From Atriophallophorus winterbourni (taxonomy: Eukaryota; Platyhelminthes; Trematoda; Plagiorchiida; Microphallidae), in NCBI GenBank assembly GCA_013407085.1, contig JACCGJ010001689.1, positions 1-64,000 of the forward strand: DNA of 64,000 nt. Direction: 5' to 3'. Positions 28,048-40,539 of this stretch are shown in pieces (the first letter of the stretch is position 1; every line of letters begins with the position of its first letter). A model generated the notes under the pieces. The model saw nothing but the letters and a program-made list of their open reading frames with translations. It was not told where the DNA came from and searched no databases. Position numbers and translations under genes: made by a program.

Positions 28048-31000
28048 ATGGATGACGATTATCTGAAGTTGGCCAAGGAACAGATCGAACCGAACGGCAT
28101 ATTCAAGTTAGTATCGCACACAGAATGTGGAGCAGTTGCGCGTTTTTTGGTGAGTTGCATCTGCTAATAAATCAATAGGTACCACTCGTTGTTCGGTTCA
28201 AACAAAAGTAGTGTCCTGTTTGGAATATGAAGCTTACGTACCGATGGCGATGCGAAATCTCCGTGAGATTATTGCAGAAGCGAGGGTAAAATGGCCGACC
28301 ATAAGGCGAGTGGCTATAATTCATCGTCTCGGGTGAGTGCAGTCTCTGACTATGCTTCATCTTACCAAATGGAGAGCCGTGCGATTTCAAAAAAACTCAA
28401 AAATTTCAAATTTTATTTGAATTCTGTAAAATGGCGATTTGTGTTACGTTCAGTGAGTATAGCTGCTTATTTTGTTACTTGGTGGTCGCATGTTTAGGGA
28501 ACCTGGTACAAAGTAAAAGCTTAAAATTCAGTTTCAATTACTCTTATCAATTAGCTGTGCTTCAAACGGCTCGTGCTTATCTCTGAATATAGTTGTACGC
28601 AGCTCTATACGAGATATGATTTAGTCACTGGATAGGGTGTTGTGTTGCCCTAACTATTTTTCCAGCCCATTTTACATCTAGGTACGAAGGGAGAAAAGGG
28701 TTTAAGCATCGTTCCCAACTTGTGTGACCCTATCGTGATTCGAAACGGGGTCTTCCGATTGAACCCTATGTCAAAACTGTTCATATTATTCTTTATATTT
28801 CCTCAAACCAGGGATTCTAGCCAGTTTTGGGGCAAGGCTTTGTGAGTCGTATCGAATCCTAATCCACCAATTCGGCAATGGACTAGAATAAAAAATTGGC
28901 GTCGAAAACCAAAACACAAAGAAACCCTGATTTTTAAATGGCAAACACGAACAGCTGTTATACGTGGTTTGTTAACTCTATTAAGATAGCACTGCCTAAG
29001 ATGGCTCAGTTGTGTGTATACAGTAAAACCAGTCATATTCCAAATAATCGAATCTATAAGGAGTTAAAATCGGGAAGTCAATCTTTTCCTAGGCCGTATA
29101 TGCAGTACACATATGTTTGCAAATGGGATATGAATGCACTTTGACTTTGACAAAGCTTTCTCAAGACCGTTTGCTTTGGAGGCACACTGTGAAACTTTAT
29201 CTACAAGCTAGGGCATCGCAGGTACCAATTTCGGTTACTGACCGTACATAACACCGGCAGCATGTAAGTGCCGCCGATGGACCGAGTACTGTTAATCCTG
29301 CGAGAGTGATAATCATGCGAAACGCTGCGGAACATTGATCGCTGATGTATGGTCCACATCGACCCCACAAGGCCCTTCGACAATGTAACCCACTTTTGTA
29401 CGTTTACGCATCTGAATCCGTGAATGGACCGGGAAGTCTCAGTGATATCTCAATCGTGACAGATTCGTGTGTCGGTCAGAGACGAGGGTGGTGCGCATAT
29501 TTACAGTCCCCCTACCACCTTGGAAAGCCAGGTATAGTACACAGTCCCAGTACATCTGCATCGCCATCCACCCTTGGCACACAGTTAATCATTTGACAAC
29601 CTTGACACGGTTACCAATTACGGGTGGTTTTAGAGGCGATAACAGCATAATACAACTGTTCTATAATCGTACTGTGCTGGGTTGCCCTACCACTTCCATC
29701 TCACTACCTACCATCTTACTACCATATATTATTGGAATATATTATTGAAAGTAAGGTCACGGAAAATACCACTCTCACAACTGTTTTTAGCGATATGTGC
29801 AAATTCTGATCTACGCGTGCGCTGGTGCTAATACTTCCAATACTCCATTAGATTAACATAATCGGAAAGAGCTTATTTGTCTCCTTCGACTGATTATATT
29901 TTTAATAGCGTATGATCAACTCATGAAACACAGTTATGACTTTTTTTCTCATTTGTGATGGACGCTTTGTTGTCTTCCATCAATCGATCGACAGAACTAC
30001 TGCTCGTGCACACACCGCACCTGAGCAGCTGGTAAAATCAACCCTGACCGGATGATCCAGACAAGGAAACAAAGCGCCTTGTGCTGCGTGCGTACGTTTT
30101 CGCAAGGCGTCGGCCGTCATGTGCTATGGTTTCCCTCTAAAGTGCTTTCAGGTTGCGACAACATTCTTACCCCCTATTTGACCGCAATTATTAATAGAGA
30201 TATTTGTCCCGGTGCTTGTTGTCTGCCAGTTTGCAGGGCTAAACTCGACAGCAGAAACATAGACGGCAAAAACTTTCGAAACTAAAATTTAAACGCGCCT
30301 AGATTGTGTAATTTATACTGAATATCTACGTTGTAATTAATATCGGCACTTTTATAAAAACGGGTTTGATTAAACTTCGGCTACTACACTTCTATGTAAG
30401 TTTTTAACTAGAGTCGGAAGCATCGGAAAAGCAAGTGTTCGAATGAATAAAATTTATGCTTATAATTTAATTAGACAATCAATACATATTGGTATCACAA
30501 ATGCATATCAAATTTGGCATTATTCTGTATACATTTACAATTATTTATGAAATAGTGTTGTCATAATGCAAAGAAATTTGAGTGCAAACTGAGCAGTTTT
30601 TGGGTAATATTTCACTTCTGACACCGAAGCTTCGTCAGACCAAGGGTGATAGTCAGGACAGGGAATATGACTAAGCAGCAGTCAACCCACCACCACTGAT
30701 TTGACCTTGCCGCTAAACAGCCTATTGTACTCCTACGGTGTGCCACGTTTCGTAGACATGACCAGGATCAGCGGTCGATTTTCCTCACAGTGTGTGTCCA
30801 CGTCAATCTGATAGAAGTGAACACGGTCAAGGTCGGTTGACACAGCGGCTCAAATGCGTAAAGGTACATAACTAAGTTTAACTAACTAAGCTTAAGCTAT
30901 TTTTGAAGAAAAACAAAAAACTAATTAACTAGTGGGTATAAGGAGAATAAAAACTATTTACCTTCGCATCAGTTGTTTGTAAAAAGGTGATCGTTCAAAC

Positions 31001-32869
31001 AATGCTTTCCGCTTAATGCTCCTAATGGTTACATAAACGCGAAATTTTGATAAATCGAGAGATAGTCGCAAGTCGCTCAAACCGAATTTAAGAAAAACCC
31101 CGGTGTGGATGGCATGAAACCGCATGTCCTCAGGTTCTGTGATCGTCAGCTTTGTGGACCGCTCTCCAGCATGTTTAACTATTCGTTGCTTATGCTATTG
31201 ATTGGTAGTCCGGCGTGATTACACTTATCTTCAAAGGCGGCTACCGATCTGACGCTGCGAATTATAGTCCCGTTACATTATTAATCCTTATAGGTAAGGA
31301 CGTGGAACGTATAGCCTCGAAAAGAATGGTTGCATGCTTTGAATTGCGTAATTAGTTTTCGCCAGCGCAGCATGCATTTCGATTACATCGCTCTCGTCTA
31401 ACGAATCTTCTCATAACGTTGGACGACTGGACGAAGGAGTTGGATAGGAGTTCTGTAACTTAGACATTTCAAAAGCTTTTGACAGAGTCAAGCACCATTT
31501 GTTTCTTCAAAAACTGGCGCGTCTACGAATATGCGACCCACTCCTGTAATGGTTGTACAACTAGCTGTCATTTCGCCACACGAGTTACAGTAAACTGAAT
31601 GCTATTCAAAAAAGTTCGAAACCACCGGCAGAGTACCACAATCATCTGTGCTAAGCCGTCTCATAGTTCTGTTATACATAAACGATTTACCCCCCCGCCA
31701 TCCGCATATCATCCAAAATGGTCCTGTTCGCGTTTTATATGGAAATTTGGACGCGAATCATTTCTGCAGATGACTGCGAGAAAATGCAGAGCGATTTGAT
31801 CAACGTGTCAAATTGGGCGGCCACAAATGATATGACATTCCACATACGGATAAGTAAGATCCTCTACCTTGGTAGGAATGTTTCTTGGGCATATCGATTG
31901 GAAACTGAAAAAGTTGACATGGTGCTCGTTGGAAAAAGATCTTGGAGTATTGATTAATGGATACCTGAAGAGCACTGTTCACTGCCGATTGTTAGGTTTT
32001 CTTTCAAAGAATATTTGAAAGATTCTCGATGGTAACGTTAGCAAGGATAATAAACGTCTACCTTCGCCCTACGATGGAGTATGCGGTAGAGGTCTGGGCT
32101 GCTTAGCTGCGAAAAGATATTGCTCACTTTGATAAAATCTATCACAGAGTAACAAAGTTAGTGATAGGTCTACGCAATGTTCCGTACACCGAAAGATTGC
32201 GACCTCTAGGTCTATGTGACTTTACCCAAATGAAGATACGGTGCGATATTATTCTGATCTATAGAATTGTCTACCGAAGGACATCCACTAAGAAAATTGC
32301 TTGATGTCTCTGATGAGAAAGTGACACTCGGACATACCTTAGCCCTTTAGGTCCCAAGTTCCCGTTTTGATTATCGACGTCATTTTGCCATATTTCTTTG
32401 GAATTCCATACCCCAACATGTGGTGAACTCTCCTTGCCTGGAGTTGTTTAACGCGAAATCGGACATATGCATGCAAAAGAACATCATTTGTGAGCCCTTA
32501 CATTTGATACACTCTATTCGTCTTATACTATTATAATTTTCGCATTTTCATTCATACCGTAATCCTATGTTGTTGTAAAGTATTAATTTATTAACCATAA
32601 ATCCATGAATCATTGAAAAACTGTCCGCTTTTGTTTTGAATAAAGTATGGTTAGTGTCGGAGAAATCAGCATCGGCGTGGGAGTGAGTTCGCCTCATCGA
32701 GATGCTGCTCAGTGCGCCGTCCAATGGATCGTTTCCGAAATCAAAGCAAAGGTGCCAATTTGGAAAAAAGTAGGTCGAACGTGTACGTAACTATTTCCAG
32801 GAAATTTACACCGATGGTTCAGGATGCTGGAAAGCCAATCCTGAATGTGTAATCGAAATGAAAAACTAA
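28048..32869 (+). CDS. MOCS2B: Molybdopterin synthase catalytic subunit (MoaE/MOCS2B), frame disturbed at exon 1-2
   Basis: Four exons: 28048-28149, 28179-28332, 32646-32769 and 32801-32869. Together they encode a MoaE-family protein of about 149 aa that, with the small subunit, converts precursor Z to molybdopterin. Visible family blocks are LVSHTECGAVARFL then GTTR in the N-terminal part, VVSCLEYEAYVPMAMRNL, KWPTIRRVAIIHRLG, GVGVSSPHRDAAQCAVQWI and KAKVPIWKKEIYTDGSGCWK. They include the SPHR motif and the lysines of PIWKKE needed for catalysis. All GT-AG introns fit except the first (28150-28178, 29 nt): joining it leaves the coding sequence one base short (449 nt), so one G is missing between L34 and GTTR. 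A true frameshift, a consensus error or unusual splicing are all possible. Intron 2 is 4.3 kb and contains a degenerate LINE. Confidence 0.88.
28333..31080. other. Most of MOCS2B intron 2, no recognised gene
   Basis: Contains a segment (about 30600-30720) that recurs at 42040-42170 with changes (TGATAGTCAGGACAGGG against TGATAGTCATGACAAGG), evidently an interspersed repeat. Nothing else was recognised. Confidence 0.4.
31085..32620 (+). mobile_element. Degenerate CR1/Jockey-like LINE
   Basis: Plus-strand frames give successive RT landmarks with many stops and shifts: NPGVDGMKPHVLRFCDRQLC (about 31095), ITLIFKGG, LLITLDDWTKELD (about 31410), YLRPTMEYAVEVWAA (about 32060), and KIYHRVTKLVIGLRNVPYTE (about 32130). 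The last two parallel the LINE at 20532-21020. The 3' end near 32620 has CATAAATCCATGAATCATTG. It is a dead copy inside MOCS2B intron 2. Confidence 0.75.
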
Positions 32870-32874
32870 AATTA

Positions 32875-34240
32875 CTGGCTACTTGGAGATCCGAAAGTTC
32901 AAGTCTAATTCGTGTTATTATATCATGTGGTTCATCATTTACACTTCAATTTTTCCGATTCAAATTTATCCTGTTTGACCCAATTAAATGTGCACTCGAC
33001 AACTCGGATTCGATTTTCAATTTTCATAATTCGAAACAACCGACGGTATTTATGTAAGATTTTATTGGACCTAAATTTCAAAATACAATTTATTCGTTTT
33101 AAAAAATCATTCGAATTCCGCGAATTGTGTTCTGTCTTTAGGTTCACTGAAGCATGTTTGAGGAAATTGGTAAAATTGTGCTCCCGCAGAGCTTCCGAAT
33201 GTGACGTCATACAGTCGAAACCGAGTAGGAAGTTGCGGAACATTCAAAACTGGTGGACTATCAGATGAATACAAACGTAATCGGTCGTAAGGTGTGCCAT
33301 GGAAAATAGTTCAACTAAAGATATTTTTGAGAGCGGATCAAAATTCAATCTGCAATTTCCAACAACGCTTGATGCTTAAAAGCAACAGCACAATACCGAA
33401 CAAAACCTGTTGCATTACCTTTAATTATATATGTTTGCACCGCATGTTGTATCGATACGCATGAGGGGTTGGTTATCGTAATGTTTTGATTGTGCGAAGA
33501 AATCTTCACGAGACAGAGTACGAGTGACTGCTAGCAGTTCAACTTATGTTGATTAGGTCATATATCCATCAGGCTAGACATCGTTCGAAGGAGACCAAAT
33601 AGAATGGATTATGCAAAGAATTTCCGGTGGAGTATCTTATGGGAAACGTATCGCATTATGCGCAGATGATTCATCAGGCAACTGGTGAGAATATAGCACG
33701 GAACATCCTTGAGTAGCACTTCATCCATTACTTGAAGTTGTGCAGGCGATCAACTGGGTGATTAGCCTAGGGAAGCGGGCAAATATGCTAAGCTGATGCA
33801 TGTATCTCAGCCAATGCCAATCGACATTGCGATTCACGTTCGCCAAAGCACCACTTAAATGCTCTAAGTTGAATAAAATTTTTCTATAAAATAAATTAAA
33901 TATTTGGTAAATGTTAATTATTAGTTAGCTTTTCGGTCGCATCCGTGTTGAGCGCCAGAATGTAGAGAGTTCTGCAGCGTGCCCCATTGTGGCTGCAACC
34001 CTACCTGGCATTGTGCCTTGCCATGTAGGCAAGATCTATTCTGTAGCATGTTATTAATACATCTTTAGCCAAGGCTGAATCACAAATTGAAAAGTTATAA
34101 TGGTAATCCTTTTGGAGGTACTTTTCGATGCACTTTCTGTGCTCATATCTCCAAATTGAAGTACTCTGGAAATCAGCTCACGAAATCTGTTACAACAAAC
34201 AAACTCACATTAGGCATTATTTGTTTAATTTTCATATTCG
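32875..34240. other. Intergenic sequence without recognised features
   Basis: Contains A/T-rich stretches and a 102-118 codon ORF pair around 32912-33268 on both strands that resemble nothing I know. Confidence 0.35.
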
Positions 34241-34244
34241 TATG

Positions 34245-34305
34245 TATGTATGAAAGCACAAGCCTGATCCAGGCAAAGTGCCGTACAGTCAGAGACTGCA
34301 TATTC
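34245..34305 (-). repeat. SINE-like S1 copy, reverse, truncated
   Basis: TATGAAAGCACAAGCCTGAT through GTACAGTCAGAGACTGCATA; only the tail module survives. Confidence 0.8.
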
Positions 34306-34439
34306 GTAGTTATTTTTAATGGATTTTTTCTAATATGTCTTAACAACGTGTATATTAGAGGTCAACCCAACAACCTGTTTCGGCTACATTAACATCCTGG
34401 CTGCTTCCCTGTCAGCTTTTTCATTGGCAACCACTCAAG

Positions 34440-34620
34440 CTTGATTCAATTCAATTCAATTTTAATGGTCTAAAAAGCATATAGTTTTACAAAAAACCAC
34501 AGAATAATAATGATGTAGGATTGAAGGATTTATAAATAAAAGTTAATATTTTAAAAAACCACAGGATTACGGTGTGAATGAAATTGTAGTTCGTATGATC
34601 TACGGCGCTTCGTGAAATTT
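34440..34620 (-). repeat. CR1-like LINE 3' ends
   Basis: 34440-34505 (ATTCAATTCAATTTTAATGG to ACAAAAAACCACAGAATAAT) is almost identical to 20161-20224. The next 60 bp (GGATTACGGTGTGAATGAAA) are complementary to the 3' part of the LINE near 32550, suggesting two nested 3' tails. Confidence 0.7.
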
Positions 34621-34786
34621 GGTTGTCTGTGATTAAATGTGTTATTTTCAGAAAATAATAAAATTCTCACATTTTAACGTGCCATAGTTACATGACATCC
34701 ACAAAGCGAAAAGTGCCAACGTTGTGCTTGAAACATTTAACGTGGAATTAGTGGGCTTCGGAAACCACAATTGCATGTGGCCAAAT

Positions 34787-37700
34787 CTATTGAGATGAAT
34801 TATTTAGAATTGGTGAATCTTCCGTATCAGATACGTAAAACTTTTCACCCGTGTAGCGCTGAGGTTCAAGCAGTAAAGGTTCGGCAGATAACGCAATCAA
34901 GTTTCTCGGCTCGAAAGATTCCAGCCAATCTTTCTTCGGATGTCGATTGAACATAATCGGTAGGTATTCGTCGACAGCCACCATTTTCTGCAGTGGATTT
35001 TGGGCCAAGAGCTTCTTCGCACCGCTTAGCTTCAATATATATCCCAAGGTCCAATATGTATAATCTGGATACGCAAGCCTGCTGGAACCGGGTACGCGTC
35101 TCTCTTTGGAGGACATGCGTTTTCGTCCAATGTAAAGCAGATCCCAACCAGTCGCAAATTCATCTGCCTCTTGTTGAACCTTTGCCAAATCAGACACAAA
35201 ACCTGGGGCGAAACGAACATCATCTTCCAATACCAAAATTTTCCGATAGCCATGGTCGAGCATCTCCTGAAATGAGAGATTTGAACATTCGAATAACGAC
35301 ACTAAATGGATTAGAAATAGTAGAATTAACGAGTAATACATAGGTGAAACGCAGCGGGATAATGTTAACATTTGCGCCTTTCATTCTAAAGGGGGCGTAC
35401 GTTGAGTTAGACGCGGTTGCATAATTTGAAAAATATGTTTTAAAAACCTTAGTTTCCTACAAATTCGGGTTCAAAACGAGAAACGACAAAGGTCTAAAAT
35501 AGCTGTGGCGATTTAGCATTCTAATCAGTTGTTAAAATTTTATTACATGTACCACCTTACGTGATCATGAATTTTTTCTAGTTCATGAGAGATTATTCAA
35601 CATATTATGGAAATTGTGAAGCTAAATGTTTGTTTTCCAAATTATAATTTGCGAATCTTTGTAAGTTGTTAAGAAAAGAGATGATACACGGAAGAGTAGG
35701 AACAAAATGCAGAATACCTTATCAGTCATTTGAACTCGACTCAAGAATACAAACCTTTGGAACATAAAAATCGTTTAGGAATGAGACAAGTATTGTTCAA
35801 CCATATGATTGACGAAACACGTGATTTATCCATTAAGATAACTTAAAATTGATTGGTAGAATAATGTCAGAAAAAGACTGTTGTGCAATGGAAGGTAGTT
35901 GTTAAGCTATCAGGTCACTATTTCGTTCAATTCACAATATTTGCCTATGCTTCGCAGGTGAGTTTGAAACGTAATGATTACTTACCAGAAAGATACTACT
36001 AAATCGAGGTGTTTTCACCTAATTTTAAGCACTAGTAATTTATTATCTCAGTATTGTTCAGAAATGCAGACAGTTTTCGTCTCGAAAATGTTGTTTGAAC
36101 CTCAATCCATAAACAAACTGAAATTTAAAAGAAATCCTTCAACGCTGGTTTATCAGTAACAATTCACTATCGGCAAAAAGTTCATTAAGACCAGGAGTGT
36201 TTCTCAGAGTACATGCCACTGCATTGAACAAACGATGTTGACTTTATTGATAAGCATCTTTATGTAAATAGCAAAGGTGCCAGATCAAGAAATCGACAAC
36301 AAAAGCGCTTGTCAGTACACGTCCGTCATTGCATTTAAATAAAACGCAACTACTCTACGACACTTGACATTCCTGTGGCGAAAATCTGAATAGTTAAAAT
36401 TATCCCAAGGTATCTGACCTTGAACATAGTATGTATGTATTATGTAGGAAAGCACAAGCCTGATCCAGGCAAAGTGCCGCACAGTCAGAGGCTGCACGTG
36501 GGCTACGATACTGTAAGGTTGCCCAGTCCTAAACAAAGTCACGGACATCGGTGACGCCCCGCGTTTACCGATTTCTGTGGTACGCCAAATCATTTTTTCT
36601 AGATGAAATGACAATGGAGAGATTTTTGAGTTATACAAATGTTCCGCATATCGACTTCACCACAGATTCTGTGCTAGCTGCATTCTTTGCTTAATTTTAT
36701 TGGACGAAATGTATTGCTTCAGCAAGTCCGAAAGACAGAGCTCTATGAATTTCATCGTTATATAAAATTTGGCTAATAATTACACATAATATGAAACTGG
36801 AGATGGCGATGCCATTACTCCCCAAACTGGTAATTTCAATAAGCAAAATCCACTGTCTGTGATCTAAGGTCGACTACCGATTCCAGTTCATGGTTTTAAA
36901 TTTTAACACTGCTTGCCAATTTGTCAGTGTTTCAACGTTCCCTTGACCTAGTACCCTTCACATACTGCGTGCAAAAAGTGCAGAAACGTTAGTGTACAAG
37001 CGTGGATTTTAGTGCCACCCAACAGCTGCTCATGTCTAGATCATTTAACTGGATGGTAGGCTATTTAAGTTCGGTCGTGTAAACTTTCCTCAACGTTTGA
37101 GATTTTCTGGACATGTCCGATTACGCTTTCGTTTTAAAAGCGAAAAATTACCTAAAATCTACTACACCCGAATGGGGTTTTAATTTATCACCATGACTGG
37201 AAGTTATCCGATTAGAAGCGTTTAAAACAATTTATCAATTTAGATCTGGTGTGTAAGGGATGGGGATGTGAGCAACACATTACTTCGATCTGCACACTTC
37301 TGATGAATATCAACCATGGGGTCCTAGGATTGTAGCTTGATAGCAGTCTGAATAGGGATAATCGATGTCAAACAAATTGTGGAAGCTAAAACAAATTTTC
37401 ATTCAAATATAACCATATAGAAAATGATACATTAGTAAACCGCCTTACTATGTGAAATAATAAACACTCACTTTCCACAAAGAGTAATGACTAAGAAAAC
37501 ATCCGATTTCGCCCATTTTCAAGGAGCGTTTATGATACGGGTCGAAATAACCTTCCAACTGCCGGATGCCTCTTCTTGATATTTCTTCGGCGTTTAGCGA
37601 TTTTCCGTCGATTGCCGAAAATCGTATCGCTGCCACACCTAATTGATCCAAAAAGTATTCCATTTTCCTGTTGCGATCCTCCCGACGATCCAGATTTATA

Positions 37701-38989
37701 TAGTAAATTTCATCGAACCCAAGCTTGCTGGGAACGGGCAACATGTTGTATGCCACCTGTTCCAAATACTTAGACGGCAGTACGCGTTTGGAATCCTCCA
37801 GATCAATCACAGCTTGTAGCCTCAGATGAGTAAACAAATCTTGTTCTCGGCGTAGCCATTGTTCCAACATGGATCCCGTCCCCGAAAGATCACTGGAGTC
37901 AACTGGTAATGGCAAATATCCGAAAAATTCAGTATTATCGAGAAAGAGTTTAATTCCGTTTGAATCGGCGGTCTTAGCGAATATTATCAAATCGTCGACT
38001 GGTCCGTTGTAGTTGCCGTCTGGTGGAACATAGGTCAAAAACTGTGAACGATTGAACCGTAAGTTGACTAGGAATACACTATGTACCAGGGCAACTTCAT
38101 GAACACCTAGAGCCAGCCGATTTTGTATTTGGAAATAATTTTCTGAGCGTTTGTAATAACCTTTATCATCCATAGCTCCCCAAAAATTCGAGTAGTAATC
38201 CGATGAGGTACAATTTATCATGGGAGCTAACACAATAATTTCCCTTCCATCGGCGCTCGTTTGGGCACGCTCTGATGCACGGCTGACTGAGACGAGATGT
38301 TTTATTGTATTGGGGTTCATTAAGATTACATCTGCATCTATTGATAAATAGAAGTCTGCCCAAGAATGCCGCGCAGCCGTCAAGAGAGATTGTCGTAAAT
38401 TGATCACGTGCTCGTAATGCTGTTGAGTCCACATTGGAACAAACATCAGTTCATCACTGGTTCTATTTTCTACAACCGTTGAATGATATTTTTCGCGTAC
38501 GTTATCAATCCAAGCAAACAGAAAATCTTCACTCCCATCGAACGAATTATCGCAAATGAAACGAATTGAAATTCGATCGGTGGGATAGTCTTGTTCTTCT
38601 AAACCCCGTAGGAAATATGGCAATGTATGGGCCTTGTTTCGCACAAGCACGCCGATAAAAACAGTCGGTAGAAGCAAATTGTGCTCTGACGCGTCTTCTG
38701 AAGAGTGTTGTAAATTGTTGGAGAATGCGTGAAACGAATCAGTACTATGGTTTATTATGGTGTGTAGAGAACCGGGGGTTTCTTTTGAGCCAGTGTACCA
38801 GATTCCAGCTACAAGGCATACGACAATTGTCACAAGAATATTCATATTCCATAAAGTTCGCAAACGAAGAAAAATGGCCGTTGAACAGGATTTATTCTTG
38901 GAGGGTTGTGACTGTTGAATTCGGTTCCCAGCTGCTTGGAGTGTAGATGAGGATAATGATTCAGGCAATTTTTTGTTTCTTTTTGTCAT
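34787..38989 (-). CDS. COLGALT1: Procollagen galactosyltransferase (GT25), membrane-anchored form
   Basis: Two exons, 38989-37472 and 35266-34787, join in frame (GT-AG) into 665 aa. Human COLGALT proteins are about 620 aa. The enzyme adds galactose from UDP-Gal to hydroxylysine in collagen in the ER. Exon 1 holds the N-terminal GT-A-like domain with a DAD motif (residues 218-220, in YLSIDADVILMNP) and the start of the second domain (YYINLDRREDRNRK). Exon 2 carries the second acidic motif (residues 520-522, in ILVLEDDVRFAPG) and the blocks YTYWTLGYILKLSGAKKL, VDEYLPIMFN and EKFYVSDTED. Both acidic motifs needed for metal and donor binding are present. Unusually, residues 47-65 form a hydrophobic anchor preceded by a basic tail of about 46 residues instead of a cleavable signal peptide. 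The protein ends NNSSQ, without the RDEL-type signal and spacer seen in vertebrates. Start: first ATG of the open frame. The paralogue (1 or 2) is not resolved. Confidence 0.92.
35270..36430. other. COLGALT intron, unassigned
   Basis: AT-rich intronic sequence; no repeat or RNA recognised. Confidence 0.4.
36435..36545 (-). repeat. SINE-like S1 copy, reverse, in COLGALT intron
   Basis: GGAAAGCACAAGCCTGATCC through ACTGTAAGGTTGCCCAGTCC. It is in the same orientation as the host gene when read from its end. Confidence 0.8.
36550..37465. other. Rest of COLGALT intron, unassigned
   Basis: No recognised feature. Confidence 0.35.
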
Positions 38990-39799
38990 GTAAATCCTGC
39001 ACCGTTTGAAGCATCACTTTTGCTACTAAAATCGTTCATTTGCACATGCCCAGCACGCAGTTCCTACAACCGATCAATACATGGACATACGTGGGCAACC
39101 AATCACAGTGCAGCAGTTGCATCAGGCCCGGGTTGGATACACGTGGGCGACCGAACCGTTTATTGCCAGTCAGAGCCTGATAGGTAGTTGTTAGCTTGGT
39201 GTAACAACGAGGTATCATTTTGAAATAAACAAGGCTTAGTAAACAAATTAATACCTGAATGCCATTGTTAATTAGGGTTCGTACAACTATGTTCAAACAT
39301 AGAATCACATAGGGATTCCTGTTCATGTGCTCGAGGATAACCAAAAGGTGTTGTAGTTTCACTTAAAGACTGCTAGTGATGCATTCCGACAAGCGTGTTT
39401 GGGTAACGATTTTTTAAAATACAAGTTTCCCATAGTGGGTATCTAATCGGAGAGGCAATGGTGATTCAATCTCGATCTCTTGCATGAAAGATACCTTCAC
39501 AACAGCATACCACATTCCGCAATATTTTGATGCACGAAAAAAAACACACTCCTTTAGTAGACTGGTTAAAAAACTAGAACAGAAACAAAATCTCAATGTT
39601 TAACTGAGGGCGTGAGTGCATGTCTGACAGTGATCGTGGTGGTTGCTCTTTGAAAAATGGAATACTTCATTAAGTATGAATAGTCTGTCATGCGATGAAC
39701 ACAAAACACGTCCATTAACCAAAGGCGAAGTAAAAGCTTTATACGATACTACACGAAATTTGGGATGTTTAATCCTACAGAACAACCGTTTTCAATTTA

Positions 39800-40500
39800 T
39801 TTGTCACCGGTACTGAGCTACACCCAGTTGACCGCATTCTTACCAACTTTTATTATTTCAATCGCCTCATCGTGAATTTTTTCACTATAGGGTGTCGCAC
39901 CCAGCTTTATCAATTCCTCGCGACCTGTGTTCATCCCGATTTGGGATGCGGAGAGGTGTAACTCAAGAACGCATTCGGGTCGATTGGCGTATCGTATATC
40001 GCAACTCTTATTTTACCGCTCTTTTCCGTGCAAGACAGTCCTAGAATGGGTGTGTCTCTTCTATCGACTCGATTTCCTTTGTAACCTTGATTTCTGGATC
40101 CAAGTTATCAAGGTAACTACGGAGTACCTCAAATCTATCGCGTTTTATGATGACGAATATATCATCGATACAGAGCCATTCTGTCATTTTCAGAGATTTC
40201 ACTAAACCTTCCGTTTGCATGTAAGACAAAAATTGTTCATATTCACAAAAATGGATATACCGTGGACGATTTATTGTACACTCATGTTTTTACTATCTTT
40301 CAAGGGAGAATCGGAATCGAGTGAATTTATTGCTGATTCCAGAGCGATGGTAGTGAGAACATTCGTGAACTTATCGCTCACGTCAACCCTAACCATAATC
40401 ATATACTCCTCAATTTGCAAGGCGAGGAAACGAAATCAAGTTCTTAATGAAATAATTCTTGTTACGTTCGTGAAATACGCTCCTTTGTCGTAATTATGTG
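39800..40500 (-). mobile_element. Penelope-like element reverse-transcriptase fragment
   Basis: Minus-strand frames contain VRVDVSDKFTNVL (the PLE 'FDV.SLFTN' RT motif, about 40390) and then WLCIDDIFVIIKRDRFEVL (the palm DD motif, about 40170). These are followed by TKEIESIEETHPFLG and a diverged tail. Frameshifts and stops show decay. It is in the same orientation as the neighbouring COLGALT and ITFG1 genes and lies between them. Confidence 0.75.
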
Positions 40501-40539
40501 TAACCTGGTCTATCCGAGCGGAAGATGTCTGTCGGCTTT

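Noticed and set aside
30608..30645. CTGACGA...GAAGT-GAAA on the minus strand, a possible hammerhead
   Set aside because: There is no stem III or cleavage-site context, and the related copy at 42040-42070 does not preserve the core.
32912..33268. Overlapping 118- and 102-codon ORFs on opposite strands
   Set aside because: AT-rich mirror ORFs without recognisable motifs, located beyond the MOCS2B stop.
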